NCBI GenBank assembly: GCA_011526565.1
Contig: WYBL01000100.1
Coordinates: 62,001 to 126,000, forward strand
Direction: 5' to 3'
DNA length: 64,000 nucleotides
Source of the DNA: Acidobacteriota bacterium
GTDB lineage: Bacteria > Acidobacteriota > Vicinamibacteria > Fen-336
Positions 8,136-15,441 of this stretch are shown here, piece after piece. A model generated the notes under the pieces. That model saw only the letters and a list, made by a program, of their open reading frames with translations. It made no database searches and was not told the origin of the DNA. The position numbers were made by a program, and so were the translations under genes. Within the stretch, counting starts at the first letter, position 1. The number at the start of each line of letters is the position of its first letter.

Positions 8136-9523
8136 CCTCGGCGTTCGCCCCTGCGTCGCAGCAGCGGCCGGCGTTCGTGTTCGCGCCGGACCGCTGCACC
8201 GGCTGCGAGGCCTGCCGCGTCGCCTGTGGCAACGAGAACGCGGGCGGCATCGACACGGGCTGGCGCGCGATCACGACGCTCAACCCCTCGCGCCACCCGG
8301 CGCTGCCGACGCGCCACCTGAGCCTGGCCTGCAACCACTGCGATACGCCGGTGTGCGCGCTCGGCTGCCCCGCGAACGCCTACCGGCGCGACGCCGCCAC
8401 CGGCGCGGTGCTGCTCGAGCCCGACAAGTGCATCGGCTGCCGCTACTGCTCGTGGTTGTGCCCGTGGGACGCGCCGAAGTTCGACGCCGCCGCCGGCGTG
8501 ATGACGAAGTGCACGTTCTGCTCGCCGCGCCTCGCTGCCGGACTTCAGCCCGCCTGCACGCAGGTCTGTCCGACCGGCGCGCTGTCGCTCGGCGAGCGCG
8601 ACGGCGAGCACGAGCCGAACCTCCCACTGCTGGGGCTCGACGCCCGCGGCCTCGGCCCCGCGCTGCGGGTCGTCGACCCGCGCCAGCGCCCGACGGAACT
8701 GCCGCCCGCGCTGGCGATCGACGCCTGGCTCGACGCCGACGAGCGCGTGCCGCCGCAGCCGCGACCGCGACCGAAGATCGAGCTGCGCTCCGAGTGGTCG
8801 CTGGTGCTGTTCACGGTCGCGCTGCCCGCGCTCGTCGCGTGGCTGGGCGCGGGCCTCGCGTTCCCGGAGCGGGCCCCGGCACTGGCCGTGTTCGCCGGCA
8901 TCGGCGGGCTTGCGCTCGGGCTGTCGACGTCGCACCTCGGGCGCCCGCTGCGGGCCTGGCGCGCGGTCCTCAACTGGCGCACGTCGTGGCTGAGCCGCGA
9001 GGCGCTGCTGGCCGGCGCCTTCGTCGGCCTCGGCAGCATGGCGCTCGCCACGCCGCTGTTCGAGGGCGTCGTGCCCGCGATCGCCCGGGCGTCCGCGTTG
9101 GCCGGCCCGCTCGCCGCCGCCGTGGGCCTCGGCCTCGCGATCGCGATCGACGGCGTGTACGCGGCGATCCCGCGCCGCGACCGCTTCCCGCTGCACAGTG
9201 CCGACGCGCTCCTGGCGACGGTGCTGCAACTGGCGCTCGCGCTCGGCGCGACGGTGCTCGCGTGGACGGCCGGAGCCGTCACCCTGGCGCTGCTCGCGGC
9301 CCGGGTCCGCCGCGGCGCCTTCGGCCTGCCCGCAGGATGGGCCGCGGCGAGACTGACCCTGTTGCTGTTCGCGCTGGTGGCGAGCGCGACGGCGGGCTGG
9401 GCGCCCGCGCTGCTGCTCGCACTCGGAAGCCAGGCGATCGACCGCTGCGCCTTCTACGCCGAGCTCGACCCGACGACGCCGGCCTCGCGGATGGCGGACG
9501 CCGTGGCGCGGCTCGCGCCTTGA
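8132..9523 (+). CDS. Fused iron-sulfur/membrane anchor subunit (DmsB-DmsC fusion)
   Basis: 463 residues starting with a GTG that overlaps the upstream TGA (GTGA). Residues about 15-165 are a DmsB-type ferredoxin with four cysteine groups: CTGCEACRVAC, CNHCDTPVCALGC, CIGCRYCSWLC and CTFC...CTQVC, giving four [4Fe-4S] clusters. From about residue 225 the chain becomes a hydrophobic DmsC-type anchor with roughly eight helices, including the GLSTSHLGRPLRAWRA segment typical of DmsC. The fused gene replaces separate dmsB and dmsC. Together with the upstream subunit it should pass quinol electrons to, or take them from, the molybdenum site. Substrate unknown. Confidence 0.88.
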   Translation: MTSAFAPASQQRPAFVFAPDRCTGCEACRVACGNENAGGIDTGWRAITTLNPSRHPALPTRHLSLACNHCDTPVCALGCPANAYRRDAATGAVLLEPDKCIGCRYCSWLCPWDAPKFDAAAGVMTKCTFCSPRLAAGLQPACTQVCPTGALSLGERDGEHEPNLPLLGLDARGLGPALRVVDPRQRPTELPPALAIDAWLDADERVPPQPRPRPKIELRSEWSLVLFTVALPALVAWLGAGLAFPERAPALAVFAGIGGLALGLSTSHLGRPLRAWRAVLNWRTSWLSREALLAGAFVGLGSMALATPLFEGVVPAIARASALAGPLAAAVGLGLAIAIDGVYAAIPRRDRFPLHSADALLATVLQLALALGATVLAWTAGAVTLALLAARVRRGAFGLPAGWAAARLTLLLFALVASATAGWAPALLLALGSQAIDRCAFYAELDPTTPASRMADAVARLAP

Positions 9524-9549
9524 CCGGACCGGTCCGGCGGGCGTAGGTT
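9520..9549 (+). promoter_or_regulatory. Promoter of S46 peptidase with palindrome in the spacer
   Basis: TTGACC (9520-9525), 18-bp spacer, TAGGTT (9544-9549), 64 bp before the S46 ATG. The spacer contains most of a perfect 14-bp palindrome, CCGGACCGGTCCGG (9524-9537). A palindrome between -35 and -10 is where MerR-type activators or spacer-binding repressors act. The palindrome could instead be part of a terminator for the upstream gene, but no T-run follows. Confidence 0.45.
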
Positions 9550-9555
9550 CGCCGT

Positions 9556-9574
9556 CGCGGCCTCCAGGGCCGCG
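9556..9574 (+). other. Perfect hairpin in S46 peptidase leader
   Basis: CGCGGCC (9556-9562), loop TCCAG, GGCCGCG (9568-9574). It lies in the predicted 5' leader 39 bp before the ATG. It could form an mRNA stem; no T-run, so not a standard terminator. Confidence 0.35.
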
Positions 9575-9613
9575 CTTCGGCGCCGCCCGGCGCCTCCGAC
9601 TCGAGGCGACACC

Positions 9614-11737
9614 ATGAAACCTGCGATCGCGTTCGGCTTCTTCCTCCTGTCCCTGGCTCCCGAGGTGCTTGCCGGCGACGGCAAGTGGACCCCGCAACAA
9701 GTGCTGGCCCAGGGCCCGGAGTGGGTCAAGGCCCAGGGCTTCGAGCTGCCGCTGCAGCGGCTGTGGGACGCGACCGCCGGCGACGGGCTGCTCGCCAACG
9801 CGGTGAAGCTGCCGGGCTGTTCCGGCAGCTTCGTCTCCGCCGAGGGCCTGCTGATCACCAACCACCACTGCGTCGCGGGCATCCTGCAGGAGCACTCGAC
9901 TCCGCAGGCGAACCTGACCCGCGACGGCTACCTGGCGCGGACCCGGGCCGACGAGAAGCGCGCCGGCGCGTACCGCATCCAGGTCCCGCGCGGCTTCCGC
10001 GACGTGACCGCCGAGGTGCTGGGCGCGGTGCCCGCGGGAGCGGACGACCTCGCGCGCTTCGCGGCCGTCGAGGCGAAGCAGAAGGCGCTGGTCGCGGAGT
10101 GCGAGCAGCGCGCGGGCACGCGCTGCCAGTTCGCCGAGTTCGACGGCGGGCTCTTCTTCACGCTCACCGAGTACGAGGACGTCCCCGACGTGCGCCTCGT
10201 CTACGCGCCGCCGCTCGGGGTCGGCAATTACGGGGGCGAGGTCGACAACTGGAGCTGGCCCCGCCACACGGGCGACTTCGCGCTGCTGCGCGCCTACGCC
10301 GCCGACGGCGCGCCGTACCGCCCGCGCCACTTCTTCCCGCTCTCGAAGGACGGCGTGCGCGAGGGCGACGCGGTGGCCGTGCTCGGCTACCCGGGCCGCA
10401 CCTACCGCGCGTGGGTCGCGGACGAGATGGCCGAGCGCGAGGCGCGCTGGTTCCCCTCGATCCGCGACCTGACGGGCGAGTGGATCGCGCTCCTGAAGGA
10501 GGCCGGCGCCCTCGCGCCCGAGGTCGCGATCGCGGTCGCCGACGACCTGCGCAGCCTCGAGAACACCCACAAGAACGCGCAGGGCCAGATCGCGGGCCTG
10601 GCCCGCGGCCGCATCGTCGAGCGGCAGCGCGCCGAGGAGGAGCGGGTCCGGACCTTGGCCGCGAAGCGCGCGGACGGCGCGGATGCGCTCGCCGCCCTGG
10701 AAGGGCTGCGCGCGCTGAACGCAGCCCGGCTCGCGACCTGGGAGCGCGACTTCCTGCTCGACATGATCGCCCGCGGGCCGCGCGCCCTGCGCTGGCCGAC
10801 GAGCCTGGCGCGGCGGGCCCACGAGGCGGTCAAGCCCGACGCGGAGCGCGAGCCGGGCTACATGGAGCGCGACGTGCGGCAGTTGCGCGACCAGCTCGCG
10901 CGCGACCAGAAGCGCTACGCGGCATCCGCCGACCGCCGCCTGCTCGTGTCCTGGGTGCGCCGCGCACTGGCGCTGCCGGCGGGGCAGCGGATCGCCGCCG
11001 TGGACGCGGCCTTCGGCGGGGCGACGACCGATGCAGCGCTGCAGGCGGCTCTCGACGCGCTGTACTCCCGCTCGCAGGTCTTCGACCTGGCCGTCCGCAC
11101 CGCGATGTTCGACGAGACGCCGGAGGCGCAGCGCGCGCGGCGCGACCCGCTGCTCGACCTCGGCCTCGCCCTCGACGCCGAGCGCCGCGAGCTGAAGGCG
11201 CGCCGCGACCGCGCGGCGGGGGCGACGCTGCGCCTGCGTCCGGCCTGGCGGCGGGCGGTGATCGCCGAGGCGGGGCGGCCGGTGGCGCCCGACGCCAACG
11301 GCTCGCTGCGGGTGACGTTCGGTCGCGTGCGCGGCTACTCCCCGCGCGAGGCCGTCGTCTACACGCCCCACACGACGCTGCTCGGCGCAGTCGCCAAGCA
11401 CACGGGCGAGGATCCGTTCGAGCTGCCGGAGCGAGTGCGGGAGGCGTTCGCGGCCGGGCGCCTCGGCCGCTGGGCCGACCCGCGGCTGGGCCACGTGCCG
11501 GTGGCCTTCCTCGCCGACTGCGACACCACGGGCGGCAACTCCGGCAGCCCGACGATCGACGGCCGCGGCCGCCTGGTCGGCGTCAACTTCGACCGCGTGT
11601 GGGAGAACGTCGCCAACGACTTCGGCTACAACCCGGAGATCGCGCGCAACGTCAACGCCGACGCCCGCTACCTGCTGTGGCTGCTCGAGGAAGTCGAAGC
11701 CGCCCGCGACCTGGTCGCCGAACTGCTCCCCGACTGA
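9614..11737 (+). CDS. S46-family dipeptidyl-peptidase (DPP7/DPP11 type)
   Basis: 707-residue exported serine peptidase with signal peptide (MKPAIAFGFFLLSLAPEVLAG). The chymotrypsin-like halves are split by a long helical domain. Catalytic His is in LLITNHHC, Ser in TTGGNSGSP. These enzymes remove dipeptides from the N-terminus of oligopeptides in the periplasm. Eighteen residues after the catalytic Ser is an Arg (GVNFDR), the position that is Arg in DPP11 (Asp/Glu at P1) and Gly in DPP7 (hydrophobic P1). I therefore infer acidic-residue specificity. Length matches the family (about 710-720). Single gene with its own promoter. Confidence 0.93.
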   Translation: MKPAIAFGFFLLSLAPEVLAGDGKWTPQQVLAQGPEWVKAQGFELPLQRLWDATAGDGLLANAVKLPGCSGSFVSAEGLLITNHHCVAGILQEHSTPQANLTRDGYLARTRADEKRAGAYRIQVPRGFRDVTAEVLGAVPAGADDLARFAAVEAKQKALVAECEQRAGTRCQFAEFDGGLFFTLTEYEDVPDVRLVYAPPLGVGNYGGEVDNWSWPRHTGDFALLRAYAADGAPYRPRHFFPLSKDGVREGDAVAVLGYPGRTYRAWVADEMAEREARWFPSIRDLTGEWIALLKEAGALAPEVAIAVADDLRSLENTHKNAQGQIAGLARGRIVERQRAEEERVRTLAAKRADGADALAALEGLRALNAARLATWERDFLLDMIARGPRALRWPTSLARRAHEAVKPDAEREPGYMERDVRQLRDQLARDQKRYAASADRRLLVSWVRRALALPAGQRIAAVDAAFGGATTDAALQAALDALYSRSQVFDLAVRTAMFDETPEAQRARRDPLLDLGLALDAERRELKARRDRAAGATLRLRPAWRRAVIAEAGRPVAPDANGSLRVTFGRVRGYSPREAVVYTPHTTLLGAVAKHTGEDPFELPERVREAFAAGRLGRWADPRLGHVPVAFLADCDTTGGNSGSPTIDGRGRLVGVNFDRVWENVANDFGYNPEIARNVNADARYLLWLLEEVEAARDLVAELLPD

Positions 11738-11854
11738 AGCCTCGGCCCGAGGCGCGTCCAACGAACTGGAGCGCAACCTCGGGCGGGCTTCGCTCGTCAT
11801 ATACGCCAACGGTGCATTTGAGGGCGTCCGGGGCAATGGACGCGCGGGGGTGCC

Positions 11855-12187
11855 TTGGCGATCAGCCTGCTGGAGTACCACGTCCTGCTGGCGCTGGCGG
11901 AAGGGGCGCTGCACGGCTACGCGGTCGCCGAGCGCATTGCCGACGAGTCGGGCGGCGCGCAGCGGCCGCGCGCGGGTTCGCTCTATCGCGTGATCGCGCG
12001 GCTGCTCTCGGAAGGGCTGCTGACCGAGCCTGACGCCGCAGGGGACGAGCCGCACCCGGGACTCGCGCGGCGCTACTACGCACTGACCCCGGCCGGCCGG
12101 CGAGTGCTGGCCGAGGAGGCGAGCCGGCTGAAGCGCGCGGCAATGCTGGCCGAGAAGCGGCTCGGGCTGCACGGCGGCCGCCCGTGA
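11855..12187 (+). CDS. PadR-family transcriptional regulator
   Basis: 110-residue winged-helix protein of the short PadR type. The motif LEYHVLLALAEGALHGYAVAERI, then GSLYRVIARLLSEGLLTE is diagnostic (PadR 'HGY' and 'LYR.L..L...G'). Start taken as TTG 11855, directly before the helix; no strong Shine-Dalgarno is visible. Its TGA overlaps the GTG of the permease gene by 4 bp, the usual arrangement for PadR-ADOP pairs, so it probably controls the permease and itself. The 117 bp upstream contain an AT-rich spot (TCATATACG near 11797-11805) that could hold the operator. Confidence 0.88.
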   Translation: MAISLLEYHVLLALAEGALHGYAVAERIADESGGAQRPRAGSLYRVIARLLSEGLLTEPDAAGDEPHPGLARRYYALTPAGRRVLAEEASRLKRAAMLAEKRLGLHGGRP

Positions 12188-14838
12188 GGCCCCTGTTTCG
12201 CGGGTTCGTGCGCCTGTTTCCCGCCGCCTTCCGCGAGCGCTTCGGTGCGGCGATGGTGGACCACGCGGCGGAGGACGTCGCCCGCGCCCGCAGGCACGGA
12301 GTGGCCTCGGCGCTCGCGTGTGCCTTCGGCCACGCCAACGACCTGGCCTGGTCGGCCCTGGCCGAGCGGCGGCGACCGACGTGGCGGCCGGTGATCGAAG
12401 GACGGAGGAGGCAGGACATGATGGGGATGGTCGAAGCCTGGGCCGGGGACCTGCGCCAGGCGGCGCGCACGCTGCGCCGCACGCCCGTGTTCACCGCCAC
12501 CGCCGTCGCCACGTTGGGGCTCGCGATCGGCGCCCTGGCCGCCATCTACACGGTGCTCGACGGCGTGCTGCTCGACCCCCTGCCGTACGCCCACGCCGAT
12601 CGCCTGGTCGCGATCCGGGCCACGGCCCCGGGCTCGGACCTGCCCGAGGAGTTCGGCGTCTCCAACGAGTTCTTCGTGCATTACCGCGAACGCTCGAGGC
12701 AGCTCGAGGACGTCGCGGCCTACGCGACCTTCACGGCCACGCTGCGGGTCGGCGACCGCGTGGAGCGCGTGCGGATGGGCGCGGTCTCGAGTTCCCTCTA
12801 CTCGACTCTCGGCGCGCGCCCCGCGCTGGGTCGCCTGCCCGCAGCGGACGAGGCCGACGTCGTCGTGCTCGGCGATGCCGTGTGGCACTCGTGGTTCGGC
12901 GGCGACCCGGCCGTGGTCGGCCGCAGCTACCAGATCGCCGACGCGCAGCGAACCGTGATCGGGGTGATGCCGCCCGAGTTCGCGTTTCCGGAGGACGGCA
13001 CCCTGTTGTGGATCAACACGGTGATGCGCCTCGAGAACCTGCGCCCTGGGCGCTTCGGTACCGCTCTCGTCGCGCGGTTGGCGCCGGCGGCGACGCCGCA
13101 ATCGGCCGCGCGCGAGCTCACCGATCTCGCGCGGGCGCTGCCCGAGCGCTTCGGCGGGTCGCCGGCCTACGCGAAGGTGATCGAGCGTCACCGGGCGGTC
13201 GTGCGCCCTCTGCTCGACGAGCTGCTGGGTCCCGCGCGCCGCCTGCTGTGGGTGCTGTTCGCGGCCGCGGGCGTCGTGCTGGTGATCGCCTGCGCCAACG
13301 TCGCCAACCTGTTCCTGGTGCGGGCCGAGACGCGCCAGCGCGACCTCGCGCTGCGGCGCGCGATCGGGGCCACCCGCGGCGAGCTGGTGCGCGTGCAGCT
13401 CGCCGAGGCCGTCGTCGCGGCCGGCCTGGCCGGCGCGCTGGCCCTGGTGATCGCCCGACTCGGCCTGCCGGCCTTGCTCGCCGCTGCGCCGCAGCGGCTG
13501 CCGCGCCTCGACAGCGTCGAGGTGGGCCTGGCCACCGCAGGGTTCGCGCTCCTCGCGGTGCTGGTCACCGCGCTCGCGTGTGGTCTGATGCCGGCCCTGC
13601 GCGGTGCGTCGCCCGACTTCCAGCGCCTGCGCGAAGGCGGGCGCGGGGCGACCGGCCGCCGCGGCTGGACTCGCGACGGGCTGGTGGTGGCGCAGACCGC
13701 GCTCGCCCTGGTGCTGCTGATCGGCTCCGGCCTGCTGGTGCGCAGCTTCCAGGCGCTCGGCCGCGTCGATCCCGGCTACGACACCCGCGACGTGTTCACC
13801 TTCCAGTTCGCCCCCGACCAGCCGACGCTGACCGATGGCCCGGCGTGGGCCCGCTTCCATCTCGACTTCCTCGATCGGCTGCGAGCGCTGCCGGGCGTGC
13901 GCTCGGTCGGCCTCGTCGAGAACCTGCCGCTCAACGAAGAGACGCGCAGCCAGCGCGTTCGGGCCGAAGGCACGGCGCCGGACGATGGCGGAAACCTGCT
14001 CCACGTCAACTGGACTGCGGGCGACTACTTCGAGGCGATGGGCATCGAGCTGCTCGCCGGCCGCGCCTTCGAGACCGCGGACCACGTGGCGCCGGGCAAC
14101 GTCCTGGTCAGCCGCAGCGCGGCCCGCCTGCTGTGGCCGGGCCGCGACCCGGTCGGCCAGCGCCTGCAGCCGCAGGGCGACGAGACCTGGCACACCGTCG
14201 TGGGCGTCGTCGAGGACGTGATGCAGTCCGGCTTCCGCGACACGCCGCGGGCCAACGTCTACCTGCCGCTGGTGGGTCCGTCCCCGACGAGTTGGAGTAT
14301 CACGTCGCCCGCCTACGTGATCCAGTCGACGCGGGCGGAGGCGCTGGCGCCGGAAGTCCGCGAGCTGGTGCGAGCGGTCGCGCCCGAGGCGCCGATGTAC
14401 CGCGCCTTCACGATGGAGCAACTGGCGGCCGACTCGATGCTCCAGCTCTCCTTCACGGCGCTGACGCTCGGGCTGGTCGCCGCGCTGGCCCTGATCCTCG
14501 GCACCGTCGGCCTCTACGGCGTGCTGGCCTACGTCGTGGCCGGACGCACCCGAGAGATCGGGCTGCGGATGGCGCTCGGCGCCAGCGCCGTCGAGGTGCG
14601 GCGCATGGTCGTCGCCCACGGCGCGCGGGTGGCTGGCGCGGGCATCGGCCTCGGGCTGCTGGCCGCGGCGCTCTCCACGCGGGCCCTCGAGGGCCTGCTG
14701 TTCGGCGTCGCCGCGCTCGACGCGGCGACGTTTGCGGCGATGTCGACGCTGATGCTCGCGATCGGCCTGCTGGCGAGCTGGGTCCCGGCGACCCGCGCCT
14801 CCCGCGTCGACCCCGGCGTCTCGCTGCGCGAGGAGTGA
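12184..14838 (+). CDS. ADOP-family duplicated ABC permease (MacB/FtsX type)
   Basis: 884 residues, coupled to padR by GTGA. Residues 1 to about 75 are a soluble segment seen in PadR-linked members (FRGFVRLFPAAFRERFG). Then come two tandem MacB-like units: first membrane segment near 99-119 (VFTATAVATLGLAIGALAAIY), periplasmic MacB_PCD domain, three-helix FtsX block (about 350-475), short linker RGWTRDGLVVAQTALALVLL, a second periplasmic domain and a final FtsX block ending ATRASRVDPGVSLREE. No ATPase gene is adjacent, which is normal for this orphan group. The role is unknown; related MacB systems export peptides, toxins or drugs. The stop is one base from the convergent reductase stop. Confidence 0.9.
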   Translation: MRPLFRGFVRLFPAAFRERFGAAMVDHAAEDVARARRHGVASALACAFGHANDLAWSALAERRRPTWRPVIEGRRRQDMMGMVEAWAGDLRQAARTLRRTPVFTATAVATLGLAIGALAAIYTVLDGVLLDPLPYAHADRLVAIRATAPGSDLPEEFGVSNEFFVHYRERSRQLEDVAAYATFTATLRVGDRVERVRMGAVSSSLYSTLGARPALGRLPAADEADVVVLGDAVWHSWFGGDPAVVGRSYQIADAQRTVIGVMPPEFAFPEDGTLLWINTVMRLENLRPGRFGTALVARLAPAATPQSAARELTDLARALPERFGGSPAYAKVIERHRAVVRPLLDELLGPARRLLWVLFAAAGVVLVIACANVANLFLVRAETRQRDLALRRAIGATRGELVRVQLAEAVVAAGLAGALALVIARLGLPALLAAAPQRLPRLDSVEVGLATAGFALLAVLVTALACGLMPALRGASPDFQRLREGGRGATGRRGWTRDGLVVAQTALALVLLIGSGLLVRSFQALGRVDPGYDTRDVFTFQFAPDQPTLTDGPAWARFHLDFLDRLRALPGVRSVGLVENLPLNEETRSQRVRAEGTAPDDGGNLLHVNWTAGDYFEAMGIELLAGRAFETADHVAPGNVLVSRSAARLLWPGRDPVGQRLQPQGDETWHTVVGVVEDVMQSGFRDTPRANVYLPLVGPSPTSWSITSPAYVIQSTRAEALAPEVRELVRAVAPEAPMYRAFTMEQLAADSMLQLSFTALTLGLVAALALILGTVGLYGVLAYVVAGRTREIGLRMALGASAVEVRRMVVAHGARVAGAGIGLGLLAAALSTRALEGLLFGVAALDAATFAAMSTLMLAIGLLASWVPATRASRVDPGVSLREE

Positions 14839-14839
14839 C

Positions 14840-15367
14840 TCAGCGGGAGGCAGGCTCCACGGCGTATTCGGACTGCACGAGGCCGCTGGGGAAGCTGCGG
14901 GTGGCGACGTGGCGCAGGCGGACGTCGCCGGGCAGCGGACCGAAGAGCGGAATCCCCTCGCCGATCAGGACCGGGACCCGGGTCAGGATCAGGCGGTCGA
15001 TCAGCCCGGCGGCCAGAAAGCGCTGCACGGTGGCGCCGCCGTCGACGTAGAGGTTCTGCGCGCCGGAGGCCGCGAGCCGCGCGACGACCTCGGCCGGGTC
15101 GCCGCCCATCACCTCCACCCGGCCGGCGATCGCAGAAACGTCGAGAGGGCGGCTGGTGAGCACGACGATCCGCTTGTCGCCGTAGGGCCACGGCCCGCCG
15201 AAGCCGAGCACCGTCTCGAACGTGGCGCGCCCCATCACCAGCGCGTCGACGCTCGCCATCAGCGCCTCGTAGCCGTGGTCCTCGGGGGCTTCCGGCAGGA
15301 AGTCGAGAGCCCCGTTGCGCCGGGCGATGAAGCCGTCGACGCTCAATCCGATGAACACCGTGCGCAT
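14840..15367 (-). CDS. Dihydrofolate-reductase-like / RibD C-terminal domain protein
   Basis: 175 residues spanning one DHFR-fold NADPH-dependent reductase domain. Visible family marks are the start MRTVFIGLSVDGFIAR, the segment ALVMGRATFETVLGFG, the NADPH-loop region IVVLTSRPLDVS, and LYVDGGATVQRFLAAGLIDRLILTRVPVLIGEG. This is the DfrA/YyaP-like group often called 'dihydrofolate reductase family protein' rather than true FolA. The substrate is unknown; pteridine or riboflavin intermediates are only possibilities. It is a single gene divergent from the tricorn protease and convergent with the permease. ATG start; GGAGGAG just upstream. Confidence 0.88.
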   Translation of the reverse strand: MRTVFIGLSVDGFIARRNGALDFLPEAPEDHGYEALMASVDALVMGRATFETVLGFGGPWPYGDKRIVVLTSRPLDVSAIAGRVEVMGGDPAEVVARLAASGAQNLYVDGGATVQRFLAAGLIDRLILTRVPVLIGEGIPLFGPLPGDVRLRHVATRSFPSGLVQSEYAVEPASR

Positions 15368-15390
15368 GGGCGAAGTCTCCTCCCGAATCC

Positions 15391-15396
15391 TAGAAT
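15391..15396 (+). promoter_or_regulatory. -10-like element for tricorn protease
   Basis: TAGAAT, 45 bp before the tricorn ATG, matching the TAGNNT pattern seen at other promoters in this window. No clear -35 is visible. Weak on its own. Confidence 0.3.
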
Positions 15397-15441
15397 GCGC
15401 CGGGGCCGCGGCGCGCGGCCGGGAGCAGGGGAGTGACAGCG

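Noticed and set aside
7475..12172. Very long minus-strand open frame (over 1500 codons) opposite the oxidoreductase, S46 and padR genes
   Set aside because: Arg/Gln/Ala-rich shadow frame caused by high GC; it is antisense to several clearly conserved genes and shows no domain.
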